From assembly GCA_036562265.1 (NCBI GenBank), contig DATCKS010000404.1, positions 1 through 8,726 on the forward strand: a stretch of 8,726 nucleotides of DNA, read 5' to 3'. The stretch is from DASVDK01 sp036562265 [NCBI: Thermodesulfobacteriota bacterium] (GTDB lineage: Bacteria > DASVDK01). Position numbers and translations under genes: made by a program. The notes beneath the pieces were generated by a model that was not told where the DNA came from, ran no database searches, and saw nothing but the letters and a program-made list of their open reading frames with translations. Positions 1 through 6,062 of the stretch are shown piece by piece (position 1 is the stretch's first letter; every line of letters starts with the position of its first letter).

Positions 1-934
1 CGACGGCCACGCGATCGGCCGGCGTGCCGGCTTCGAGGGCGCGGCGCACCTCGCGGGCGACCGCCTCCACCTCCTCGCGCCGGCCCGGCGCCTCGACGAA
101 CGCGAGCGTGCCGGCCGTGTCGATCGCCCCGCCGGACGGGACGCCGGGCGGCGCGAAGAGCCTCCCGCAGAGGGTCGCGAGCGGGTGCGCGGCGTCGGCC
201 GCCCCGCAGCGCGCGACCCGGCGCACCGAGAGCGGCGTTCCGGTCCCCTGCGCCGCGACCGTCAGCGCGTCGGCCGAGCGCGCCACCAGGGCGAAGAGCC
301 GCTCGCGCCCCTCGACCGGCGCCGGAAGGTGCACCTCCACCGGGACGAAGCGCGCCACGGCGGCGAGCAGCGCGGCATCGGACGGCAGCCAGCGGTCCCG
401 GCCGACGGCCACGATCCGCTCGACGCGGGCGAGGAGCGGCGGGGGATCGACGAGCTGCCAGAGGACGCCGACGAGCTGCCGCCGCCGGGCGGCCGGATCG
501 CCGCGGCCGAGGCGGTCGAGGTGCGCGTCGTACGCCCCGTACAGCTCGGCCAGCTCGCGCACCTTCTCGCCGAGGCGGCCGTCGAGGCGGACCAGGTGGA
601 GCTGGTAGGGGTGCACGAGCGCCCGGGCGAGCTGCCCGAAGAGGTCGCGCAGCCGGTCGGCGAAGCGGGTCGCGTGGCGGAGCGGCGCGAAGTAGCCGGC
701 CTGGTCGTCCGGATAGGCCTCCCGAAGGACGCGGCGCACGAGGAGGCGGGCCGCCGTCTCGGAGACGCGCGAGCCGGGACCGAGGACCTGGGAGGCCAGG
801 CGCTCCTCGAACGACGCGATGGTGAGCACGACCGGGCCGACCAGCGCCCCCGCCGCGTCGAGGCGCGCCTCCACCTCCTGCTCCGCGTGGAGCGCGGTCG
901 GGACCAGCGTGAGGGTGCGGGGGCCTGGCGCCAT
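1..934 (-). CDS. AddB-like PD-(D/E)XK nuclease/helicase-type protein, N-terminal part (partial)
   Basis: The reading frame starts at an ATG (934-932) and stays open to the left edge, giving 311 residues with no stop; the C-terminus is outside the window. A GAGGA ribosome site (949-945) lies 10 nt upstream. The N-terminus (residues 7-20, TLTLVPTALHAEQE) and the stretch LTIASFEERL near residue 40 resemble the opening of AddB/RexB-type proteins, where a UvrD-like helicase fold precedes a C-terminal PD-(D/E)XK nuclease. Residues 280-311 (VEAPGRREEVEAVAREV, then RVAV) match the block with which these proteins enter their second RecA-like domain. No Walker A GxxGxGKT is visible at the N-terminus, so this domain is probably a non-ATPase scaffold. 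Relatives process DNA ends for recombination with an AddA/UvrD-like partner. The usual length is about 900-1000 residues, so roughly one third is seen. The nuclease motif is not in view and the assignment rests on family resemblance alone. Confidence 0.7.
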   Translation of the reverse strand, partial: MAPGPRTLTLVPTALHAEQEVEARLDAAGALVGPVVLTIASFEERLASQVLGPGSRVSETAARLLVRRVLREAYPDDQAGYFAPLRHATRFADRLRDLFGQLARALVHPYQLHLVRLDGRLGEKVRELAELYGAYDAHLDRLGRGDPAARRRQLVGVLWQLVDPPPLLARVERIVAVGRDRWLPSDAALLAAVARFVPVEVHLPAPVEGRERLFALVARSADALTVAAQGTGTPLSVRRVARCGAADAAHPLATLCGRLFAPPGVPSGGAIDTAGTLAFVEAPGRREEVEAVAREVRRALEAGTPADRVAV

Positions 935-991
935 GGGCCGCCCATCCTCACCGGAAACCGGCCCGGCGGTCAAGCGCCTTGCCGTGCGGCA

Positions 992-1032
992 TGCTATCTG
1001 TCTAGCAGGCTCGGCCTGACACGCGGTGTCAG
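992..1032. promoter_or_regulatory. Candidate operator region with two inverted repeats between divergent genes
   Basis: Two dyads lie in the 152-bp gap between the divergent AddB-like and WYL genes. The first is TGCTA-N6-TAGCA (992-1007). The second is a perfect 7-bp inverted repeat, CTGACAC-GCG-GTGTCAG (1016-1032), whose flanking GGC/GGCC nearly extends the symmetry. A weak sigma70-like pair on the plus strand, TTGCCG (979-984) and TAGCAG (1003-1008, 18-bp spacer), would place the second dyad near the transcription start. This is where a repressor site is expected. WYL regulators often bind inverted repeats in their own promoters, so autoregulation and shared control of the divergent gene are plausible, but this is inference. 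An mRNA hairpin is the alternative. Confidence 0.4.
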
Positions 1033-1086
1033 TGGCCAGGGCGCAGGCTCGAGTGAGCTCGCCTGCCGCAGAGGAGGTGGTTTCCG

Positions 1087-2112
1087 ATGGCGGTCTCCCG
1101 GCGCACCCGGGCCTCGGGCCCGTCGATCAGGCTCCCCCGCAACAAGCACCCGCTCCTGCGGCTCGTCTGGTTCGACCGGCAGCTCAGGGCGAAGAAGTAC
1201 CCGACGGCGAAGCAGTTCGCCGAGCACTTCGAGATGACGCCGCGGACGGCCTACCGGGACGTCGAGTACTTCCGCGAGCAGCTCAGGCTGCCGATCACCT
1301 ACGATCCCCGGCGAGGCGGCTACTGCTACTCGGAGGAGAACGCGCCGCTCTCGCCGCTCATCACGGTGACCGAGGGGGAGCTTCTGGCCCTCTACGTCTC
1401 CCAGCGGGTCCTCGAGCAGTACGAGGGGACGCAGTACGCGGCGCTCCTCGCGGGCGCCCTCCAGAAGATCTCCACCTACCTCACCGACACCGTGACGATC
1501 GACTTCGACGCCCTGCGGGAGGGGCTCTCCTTCCACATCGGCCCGCCCGGCCGGCTCGAGATGGAGATCTTCGCGAAGGTGAGCGAGGCGGTGCGGGGGC
1601 AGCGGCCGATCGCGATCGAGTACCTCACGCAGTCGCGCAACGAGGTCACGCGCCGCGTCGTCGACCCCTACCACCTCCACAACCACGCGGGCGTCTGGTA
1701 CCTGATCGGCCACGACCACCGGACGCGCCAGGTGCGCACCTTCAACCTCTCGCGCGTGCGCAAGGTGCAGGTGCAGCAGAAGCCCTTCGAGCGGCGGAAG
1801 GACTTCGACCTCAAGGCGTACCTGCGCGACGGCTTCGGGATGATGCGTGGAGAGACGGTCGAGCGGGTGTCGATCCGCTTCGACGCCGAGCAGGCGCGCT
1901 ACGTCGAGGAGCGAACCTGGCACCCCACGGAGCGGCGGGAGCGGCACCGGGACGGCAGCCTGACGCTCCACTTCGAGCTGTCGGGGCTCGAGGGGGTGAA
2001 GCGGTGGGTCCTGTCGTACGGCGCGCACGCCGAGGTCCTCGCGCCGGCGAGCCTCCGCCGCGCGGTCGCGGCCGAGGCGAGGCGCCTCTCGGCGCTCTAC
2101 CGGAACGCCTGA
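1087..2112 (+). CDS. WYL-domain transcriptional regulator (YafY/PafBC-like)
   Basis: 341 residues, the usual length for WYL regulators. The start ATG is fixed by a strong ribosome site (AGGAGGTGG, 1072-1080) six bases upstream. Residues 20-82 form a winged helix-turn-helix: the recognition helix contains [12 protein letters not shown] (51-62), and the wing follows as [14 protein letters not shown] (68-81), the classic HTH_11/DeoR-like pattern. The WYL domain spans about 150-235, with its signature W204-Y205-L206 in [10 protein letters not shown] and the RTFNLSRV segment (217-224). The C-terminal WCX domain covers about 260-338. WYL domains sense ligands, in several studied cases nucleic acids or nucleotides, and related proteins control DNA-damage and phage-defence genes. 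The gene is divergent from an AddB-like gene, so the two may be co-regulated. It is followed by a stem-loop and, 184 bp on, by an aldo/keto reductase on the same strand. Family is certain; ligand and targets are unknown. Confidence 0.93.
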   Translation: MAVSRRTRASGPSIRLPRNKHPLLRLVWFDRQLRAKKYPTAKQFAEHFEMTPRTAYRDVEYFREQLRLPITYDPRRGGYCYSEENAPLSPLITVTEGELLALYVSQRVLEQYEGTQYAALLAGALQKISTYLTDTVTIDFDALREGLSFHIGPPGRLEMEIFAKVSEAVRGQRPIAIEYLTQSRNEVTRRVVDPYHLHNHAGVWYLIGHDHRTRQVRTFNLSRVRKVQVQQKPFERRKDFDLKAYLRDGFGMMRGETVERVSIRFDAEQARYVEERTWHPTERRERHRDGSLTLHFELSGLEGVKRWVLSYGAHAEVLAPASLRRAVAAEARRLSALYRNA

Positions 2113-2124
2113 CCGGACTGCTCC

Positions 2125-2155
2125 GCCGGCGTTTCGAGACGAAACGGGCGCCGGC
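2125..2155 (+). terminator. Stem-loop after the WYL gene, possible terminator
   Basis: An inner perfect stem CGTTTCG-AGA-CGAAACG (2130-2146) sits inside an outer GCCGG/CCGGC pairing (2125-2129 with 2151-2155), offset by a 4-nt bulge. It begins 13 nt after the WYL stop codon. No T-run follows, so if it terminates transcription it is not a classical intrinsic terminator; it may act as an mRNA-stabilising hairpin or with Rho. The rest of the gap to 2296 is GC-rich, and I see no convincing promoter in it. Confidence 0.4.
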
Positions 2156-2296
2156 CGCGCGATCCGGCGAACGGCCGTCGTCGCGCCGGATGCGGGCCGG
2201 CCTGCGTCTTGCACCGTGCCGCCGCTCGGAGCGGGTCGCGCGGCGCCGCGGCCCGCGCGAGACGGACGACAGGCGAAAAGAGAAGGGACATCGACG

Positions 2297-3298
2297 ATGA
2301 CGACAGGTGAGATGCCGAAGCGGCGGCTCGGGACGCAGGGGCTCGTGGTCTCGGCCCTTGGCCTCGGCTGCATGGGGATGTCGGAGTTCTACAGCGGGCG
2401 GGACGACGCCGAGTCGATCGCGACGATCCACCGGGCGCTCGACCTCGGGGTCACGTTCCTCGACACGGCCGACATGTACGGCGTCGGCCGCAACGAGGAG
2501 CTGGTCGGCCGGGCCATCCGCGGCCGCCGCCACGAGGTGGTGCTCGCCACCAAGTTCGGCAACGTGCGGGGCGCGGACGGCTCGTTCCTGGGGGTCAACG
2601 GCCGGCCCGAGTACGTTCGGTCGGCCTGCGAGGCGAGCCTCGAGCGCCTCGGCGTCGACGTGATCGACCTCTACTACCAGCACCGGGTCGATCCGAACAC
2701 GCCGATCGAGGAGACGGTCGGCGCCATGGCCGACCTGGTCCGGGAGGGGAAGGTCCGGTACCTGGGCCTCTCGGAGGCGGCGCCGGCCACGATCCGGCGG
2801 GCCCACGCCGTCCACCCGATCACGGCGCTGCAGACGGAGTACTCGCTCTGGAGCCGCGACCCGGAGGACGAGATCCTCCCGACCTGTCGCGCCCTCGGCA
2901 TCGGTTTCGTCGCCTACAGCCCGCTCGGCCGCGGGTTCCTCACCGGTCAGATCCGGCGCTTCGAGGACCTGCCGGAGGACGACTACCGCCGCCGTTCGCC
3001 CCGCTTCCAGGGGGAGAACTTCCAGCGGAACCTCGACCTCGTCCGCCGGATCGAGACGATGGCCGCCGAGAAGGGGGTCAAGCCGTCGCAGCTCGCCCTC
3101 GCGTGGCTCCTCGCGCGCGGGGCGGACATCGTCCCGATCCCCGGCACCAAGCGACGCAGCTACCTCGAGGAGAACGTCGCGAGCGTGCGGATCGAACTCA
3201 CGCCGGACGACCTCGCCCGGATCGACGAGGTCGCCCCGAAGGGGGCCGCCGTCGGCGACCGGTACCCGGCCGAGGCGATGCGGATGCTCAACCGGTAG
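2297..3298 (+). CDS. Aldo/keto reductase (AKR13-like)
   Basis: 333 residues, the usual length for a single-domain NADPH-dependent aldo/keto reductase. The ATG is chosen because AGAAGGGA (2281-2288) lies 8 nt upstream and the protein opens with [16 protein letters not shown], the normal AKR N-terminus; an upstream in-frame start at 2216 adds only low-complexity residues. The (beta/alpha)8 barrel carries the full catalytic tetrad: D56 and Y61 (in FLDTADMYG), K86 (ATKFG) and H129 (YYQHRVD). The C-terminal NADPH-binding segment is [14 protein letters not shown] (280-293). [12 protein letters not shown] near residue 22 and [14 protein letters not shown] near residue 126 are typical of the AKR13 group, which reduces a range of aldehydes and quinone-like substrates with NADPH. 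The protein is soluble, with no signal peptide. The substrate cannot be read from the sequence. It follows the WYL regulator on the same strand, but 184 bp and a stem-loop separate them, so co-transcription is uncertain. Confidence 0.93.
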   Translation: MTTGEMPKRRLGTQGLVVSALGLGCMGMSEFYSGRDDAESIATIHRALDLGVTFLDTADMYGVGRNEELVGRAIRGRRHEVVLATKFGNVRGADGSFLGVNGRPEYVRSACEASLERLGVDVIDLYYQHRVDPNTPIEETVGAMADLVREGKVRYLGLSEAAPATIRRAHAVHPITALQTEYSLWSRDPEDEILPTCRALGIGFVAYSPLGRGFLTGQIRRFEDLPEDDYRRRSPRFQGENFQRNLDLVRRIETMAAEKGVKPSQLALAWLLARGADIVPIPGTKRRSYLEENVASVRIELTPDDLARIDEVAPKGAAVGDRYPAEAMRMLNR

Positions 3299-3315
3299 GC
3301 GCGCTGCGGTCCATG

Positions 3316-3339
3316 GGGTCAGGCCTCGAGGCCTGACCC
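3316..3339. terminator. Perfect 24-bp palindrome between convergent genes; bidirectional terminator or REP-like element
   Basis: GGGTCAGGCCTC (3316-3327) is followed immediately by its exact reverse complement (3328-3339), 12 bp per arm with no spacer. It lies 17 nt after the stop of the plus-strand reductase and 5 nt beyond the stop of the minus-strand peptidase, as expected for a shared bidirectional terminator. There is no clear T-run on either side. A palindrome this perfect, sitting alone between convergent stops, could also be one copy of a dispersed intergenic REP-like repeat. No second full copy is in the window. Confidence 0.6.
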
Positions 3340-3344
3340 GCTCT

Positions 3345-4472
3345 CTAGAGGAGCCGGCGCCCCCGGGCGAACACCGCCACCGGCGCGAGGTCGGGGCCGA
3401 GCACGGTGATGTCGCCGTCCGCCCCCGGGGCAAGGCGCCCCTTGGTCTCGGCGAGGCCGAGCACCCGCGCCACGTTCCGCGTGATCAGCGAGAGCGCGTC
3501 GGCGAAGCCGAGGCGCCCCGCCCGCACGAGGCCCTGCCAGTCGGCGAGCAGCGCCCGGTTCGTCGCCATCCGCATGGCGACGAGCCTGCCCGCCTCGTCG
3601 AACTCGGGGAGGCTGCCGTTGCTGTCCGAACTCATCGTGATCCTCGAGACCGGAACGCCCGCGTCGACGAGGTAGTGGACCGCGTCGACGGCGCCGACGG
3701 CGTGTCGATCCGGGAACTCGAACGCCGTGACGTCGACCGGCGCGCCGAACTCGAGCGCGTAGGCGGCCGCCTCCTCGAGGAGCCGGCGGTGGCGGTTGAC
3801 GTGCGTCGGGATCACCTGGTCGGGCGGGATCTCCGTCTCGCGCAGGAGCGTCCGGAGCGGCGCGAGACCCCTCTCGCCGGACCCGACGTGGAAGTGGCAG
3901 ATGCCGCGCTTGCGGGCCAGCATGCCGCCGATGCGGGCCTCGCTCACGAGGCGCGCGATCTCGGCGTCGGTCGGCTGCGCCGAGCGGTGGTCGGAGATGG
4001 CGATCTCGCCGACGCCGATGACCTCCGGAATCCAGGCGAGGTCCCGCTGCACGTCGCCGGTCAGGGTCGGCGGGGGGATCCGGTAGGCGCCGGTGTACAT
4101 GTAGGCGCTGATTCCCTCTTCCCTGAGCCCGCGCGTTCTGGCGAGGAGGTCGGCGGGGGAGCGGCTCACGCTGTCGGTGCCGAGCACGCCGACCACGGTG
4201 GTGACGCCAACCGCGACGATCTCCTTCGCCGTGATGGCCGGGCAGCGCGTCGAGAAGCCGCCCTCGCCGCCGCCGCCGGTGACGTGCACGTGCTGGTCGA
4301 TGAAGCCGGGGACGGCGATGCCGTCCGGGACGTCGACGACCTCGACCGGCAGGCCGGACGGCACCGGCAGGTCGTCGCCCAGGGCGACGATCCGGCCGTT
4401 GGCGACGAAGACCTCGCGGTGCCCCGACGGGTCCGGCGTGTGCACCTCCTTGACGCGCAGAAGCGTGAGCAT
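3345..4472 (-). CDS. iadA: Isoaspartyl dipeptidase (beta-aspartyl peptidase), amidohydrolase superfamily
   Basis: 375 residues (E. coli IadA is about 390). The start ATG follows a GGGAGGGA ribosome site by 3-4 nt. The enzyme cleaves beta-aspartyl dipeptides left by degradation of isomerised proteins or of cyanophycin-type polymers, using a binuclear metal centre in a TIM barrel. Residues visible, matched to E. coli IadA from memory: metal ligands H61 and H63 (PGFIDQHVHV), H195 (HFHVGSG), H224 (PTHVNRH) and D283 (MSSDSNGS). Substrate-site residues: E70 (GGGGE), Y130 (TGAY), R163 (SDHRS) and R227. The bridging carboxylated lysine of E. coli (K162) is absent: the equivalent segment is GVGEIAISDHRS, with E156 at that place. 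The N- and C-terminal beta-sandwich pieces are present (residues 1-55 and about 345-375). The gene stands alone, convergent with the reductase and divergent from the YHS gene. Family assignment is strong; a relative with other substrate preference is possible. Confidence 0.9.
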   Translation of the reverse strand: MLTLLRVKEVHTPDPSGHREVFVANGRIVALGDDLPVPSGLPVEVVDVPDGIAVPGFIDQHVHVTGGGGEGGFSTRCPAITAKEIVAVGVTTVVGVLGTDSVSRSPADLLARTRGLREEGISAYMYTGAYRIPPPTLTGDVQRDLAWIPEVIGVGEIAISDHRSAQPTDAEIARLVSEARIGGMLARKRGICHFHVGSGERGLAPLRTLLRETEIPPDQVIPTHVNRHRRLLEEAAAYALEFGAPVDVTAFEFPDRHAVGAVDAVHYLVDAGVPVSRITMSSDSNGSLPEFDEAGRLVAMRMATNRALLADWQGLVRAGRLGFADALSLITRNVARVLGLAETKGRLAPGADGDITVLGPDLAPVAVFARGRRLL

Positions 4473-4499
4473 GGTCCCTCCCGTGCAGCCGATGCTCGC

Positions 4500-4530
4500 A
4501 TCTTACCGACATGCCATTGGCCCGCGGCAA
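4500..4530 (-). promoter_or_regulatory. Possible sigma70-like promoter for the isoaspartyl dipeptidase gene
   Basis: On the minus strand, TTGCCG (4530-4525) and TAAGAT (4505-4500) are separated by 19 bp, ahead of the peptidase start at 4472. The -10 box shares T, A, A and T with the consensus, but the spacer is 2 bp longer than ideal. It is the only promoter-like pair I find in this AT-poor divergent gap (4473-4607); nothing comparable stands out for the plus-strand YHS gene. Confidence 0.25.
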
Positions 4531-4607
4531 ACCTCGACGCGGGTCGGGCCCGCCCCTTGCGGTACCGGGAAGAAGCCCGAAACCATGCAGGCGAAAGGAG
4601 ACCGAGC

Positions 4608-4763
4608 ATGGCGACGTTCAGGGACCCGGTCTGCGGCGTGCAGGTCGACGACGGATCGGCGGAGATCGAGAGCACCTACCAGGGCAAGACCTACGTCTTC
4701 TGCTCCGAGGACTGCAAGCGGAGGTTCGAGGAGGACCCGGCGCGCTACGCGGTCCGCCCGTAA
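4608..4763 (+). CDS. Free-standing YHS-domain protein (51 residues)
   Basis: A small complete gene with a good ribosome site (AAAGGAG, 4594-4600) 7 nt before the ATG. The whole protein is one YHS domain: FRDPVCG (4-10) with C9, then YQGKTYVFCSEDCKRRF (24-40) with C32 and C36, then a closing EDPARYAV. The pattern DPVCG...Y.G..Y.FCS..C...F..DP is the family signature. YHS domains occur at the N-termini of copper-transporting P-type ATPases and in monooxygenases, and as small solo proteins thought to bind metal through these cysteines; the exact role of solo forms is unclear. It is soluble, with no signal peptide or membrane segment. It is divergent from the isoaspartyl dipeptidase gene and convergent with the archerase operon, with no metal-transport gene beside it. 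A longer reading of the same frame starting at 3675 overlaps the peptidase gene in antisense and is rejected. Confidence 0.9.
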   Translation: MATFRDPVCGVQVDDGSAEIESTYQGKTYVFCSEDCKRRFEEDPARYAVRP

Positions 4764-4770
4764 GGCGCCT

Positions 4771-4804
4771 CCGAACGCGCGGTCGGGCCTTCTTCCCCGT
4801 TCGG
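4771..4804. terminator. Weak stem-loop between convergent genes
   Basis: CCGAACG (4771-4777) and CGTTCGG (4798-4804) are exact 7-bp complementary arms around a 20-nt loop, lying between the YHS stop (4763) and the stop of the minus-strand DUF2229 gene (4836). Position suits a shared terminator, but the loop is long and no T-run follows on the plus side. Low confidence. Confidence 0.25.
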
Positions 4805-4835
4805 TCCGGGGCCGCCCGAGGCCCGATCTCGCGGC

Positions 4836-6062
4836 TCACGCCCCGGCGGCGGCGCTCGCCGCCGTGCCGGTCCCCGCCGGCAGCAGCGGACACCCGGCCG
4901 GCATCGCGGCCTTCTTCTTCTCGATGATCTCGGGCCCGTATCGCTCCAGGTAGTGGGCGATCGTCTCCACCCGGATCTTCACCGAGCCGGCCGGCTTGGT
5001 CGAGTCGAGTTCCTGGAAGGAGAAGAAGAGGGTGCCGGAGCGCTCGACGATCTGCTGGACCGGCGTGTAGGTCGGCTGGTCCATGCCGCACTCGTAGCTC
5101 GCGAGCCGGATCACGCAGGCGATCCAGGGGACGCGCGCGGCGACCTTCGCCCCCCAGAGGATCTCGTTCGTGTTGGAGCTGTAGGAGGAGGGCCACACGT
5201 CGGCGATGCTGAAGGGGGACGGGATGTCGCCCGCGGCGACCTCCCGGCCGAAGGCCCACTGCACGAGGTCGGCGTCGATCGGCAGGTACTGCGCCCAGAG
5301 GATCGGGTAGCCGAAGGCCTGCAGGTCCACCTCGATCTCGTGCCCGATGCCGGGGTCCATGTGGTACGGCCTGGCGAGGATCAGGAGGCAGGGCCGATCC
5401 TCGCGCGCGCACCACTCGAGGATCTCCCGCCCCTTCCTGCGGAGCCGGTCGTTGAACGCCTCGAGGCTCCGGTAGCCCGCCTCGACCGCCCGCGCCGTCT
5501 CCTCGAGCGTCAGGTCGGGCAGCACCTCCTTGAACGCCGCGTAGAGTTCCTTCGGCACGAGCGCGGGCTCCCCGAGGGAGACGAGCGGTGCCACGTGCCT
5601 GACCCCCTGCTCGGCGAAGAGGTCGCGCTCCTTGGTGAAGCCGGCCTTGATGTTCTCGGGCGCGGCCATGACCCTCGGGCAGGAGAGGGTCTGGACCACG
5701 TGCGGGCCGAGGAAGGAGGGGAGGGAGTAGATCATGGGCGACAGCAGGATGTCGATCTTCTTCCGCTGCCCGAAGAGGAGTTCCCCGTAGTGCCCCGAGA
5801 CGCACTTGACCGGGTAGCAGCAGTCGACGGTGCCGCGGCCCTTGCCGAACTGCCGGCCCTGCTCCTCGGAGGTGTCCGAGGAGAAGACGATGGCGCCCGG
5901 CGCGATGCCGAGCGCCGTGAGGAAGCCGACCCAGAACTGGTGAGTCGACCAGATGTTGAGGACCTTCGGGATCCCGACCCGGAGGTTAGCCCGACTGGAC
6001 GGGGCCGGTCGGTCGGCGGAAGGCCTCCTTGCGAACCACCTCGGCCAGGTTCGGATAGGCAC
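4836..6062 (-). CDS. DUF2229/HgdB-like component of an acyl-CoA dehydratase activase-type system
   Basis: 408 residues if read from the GTG at 6062, the only start codon in this frame ahead of the conserved domain. The conserved part begins at residue 26 with NLRVGIPKVLNIWS, the usual opening of the DUF2229 (COG3580-like) segment. Visible cysteines: C81, C82 and C87 (DCCYPVKCVSGH), C128 (TLSCPRV) and C325 (LASYECGMDQPTYTP). Some probably bind an Fe-S cluster, as in HgdB-type dehydratase subunits. The segment ILARPYHMDPGIGHEI (228-243) is also typical. The tail after residue 390 is Ala/Gly-rich and looks non-conserved. In the homologues I recall, this domain is fused behind two ASKHA activase domains. 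Here it is a separate frame that overlaps the end of the activase gene by 77 nt, so it is either a gene with an overlapping start or the rear half of a frameshifted fusion. The reaction catalysed is unknown; a role as electron acceptor or catalytic partner of the activase is inferred. Confidence 0.82.
   Translation of the reverse strand: MPIRTWPRWFARRPSADRPAPSSRANLRVGIPKVLNIWSTHQFWVGFLTALGIAPGAIVFSSDTSEEQGRQFGKGRGTVDCCYPVKCVSGHYGELLFGQRKKIDILLSPMIYSLPSFLGPHVVQTLSCPRVMAAPENIKAGFTKERDLFAEQGVRHVAPLVSLGEPALVPKELYAAFKEVLPDLTLEETARAVEAGYRSLEAFNDRLRRKGREILEWCAREDRPCLLILARPYHMDPGIGHEIEVDLQAFGYPILWAQYLPIDADLVQWAFGREVAAGDIPSPFSIADVWPSSYSSNTNEILWGAKVAARVPWIACVIRLASYECGMDQPTYTPVQQIVERSGTLFFSFQELDSTKPAGSVKIRVETIAHYLERYGPEIIEKKKAAMPAGCPLLPAGTGTAASAAAGA

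Noticed and set aside
262-951. 229-codon minus-strand frame at the left end
   Set aside because: Ser/Arg-rich shadow frame; the overlapping frame from 934 gives a normal AddB-like protein.
24-1237. Plus-strand open frames (24-608 and 185-1237) at the left end
   Set aside because: Low-complexity Arg/Ser/Ala or Arg/Glu/Ala composition, antisense to the AddB-like gene; the second also runs into the WYL gene.
2157-2290. TTGCAC (2209-2214) as a possible -35 box for the reductase
   Set aside because: No acceptable -10 box at 16-18 bp; the following sequence is almost all G and C.
2216-2296. 27-residue N-terminal extension of the aldo/keto reductase
   Set aside because: Low-complexity Arg/Ala/Pro sequence with no family counterpart; the ribosome site at 2281-2288 points to ATG 2297.
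1026-2300. 424-codon plus-strand frame over the WYL gene
   Set aside because: It is a shadow frame of Arg/Ala/Pro-rich sequence; the WYL frame has the ribosome site and the domains.
1811-3433. 540-codon minus-strand frame spanning the WYL and reductase genes
   Set aside because: It is antisense to two well-supported genes, crosses the intergenic gap, and shows no recognisable domain.
3319-4530. 403-codon minus-strand frame over the dipeptidase
   Set aside because: Arg-rich shadow; the frame starting at 4472 carries all IadA motifs.
3675-4763. 362-codon plus-strand frame ending at the YHS stop, suggesting a longer YHS protein
   Set aside because: Residues before the Met at 4608 are antisense to the isoaspartyl dipeptidase and have no family resemblance; the strong ribosome site is at 4594-4600.
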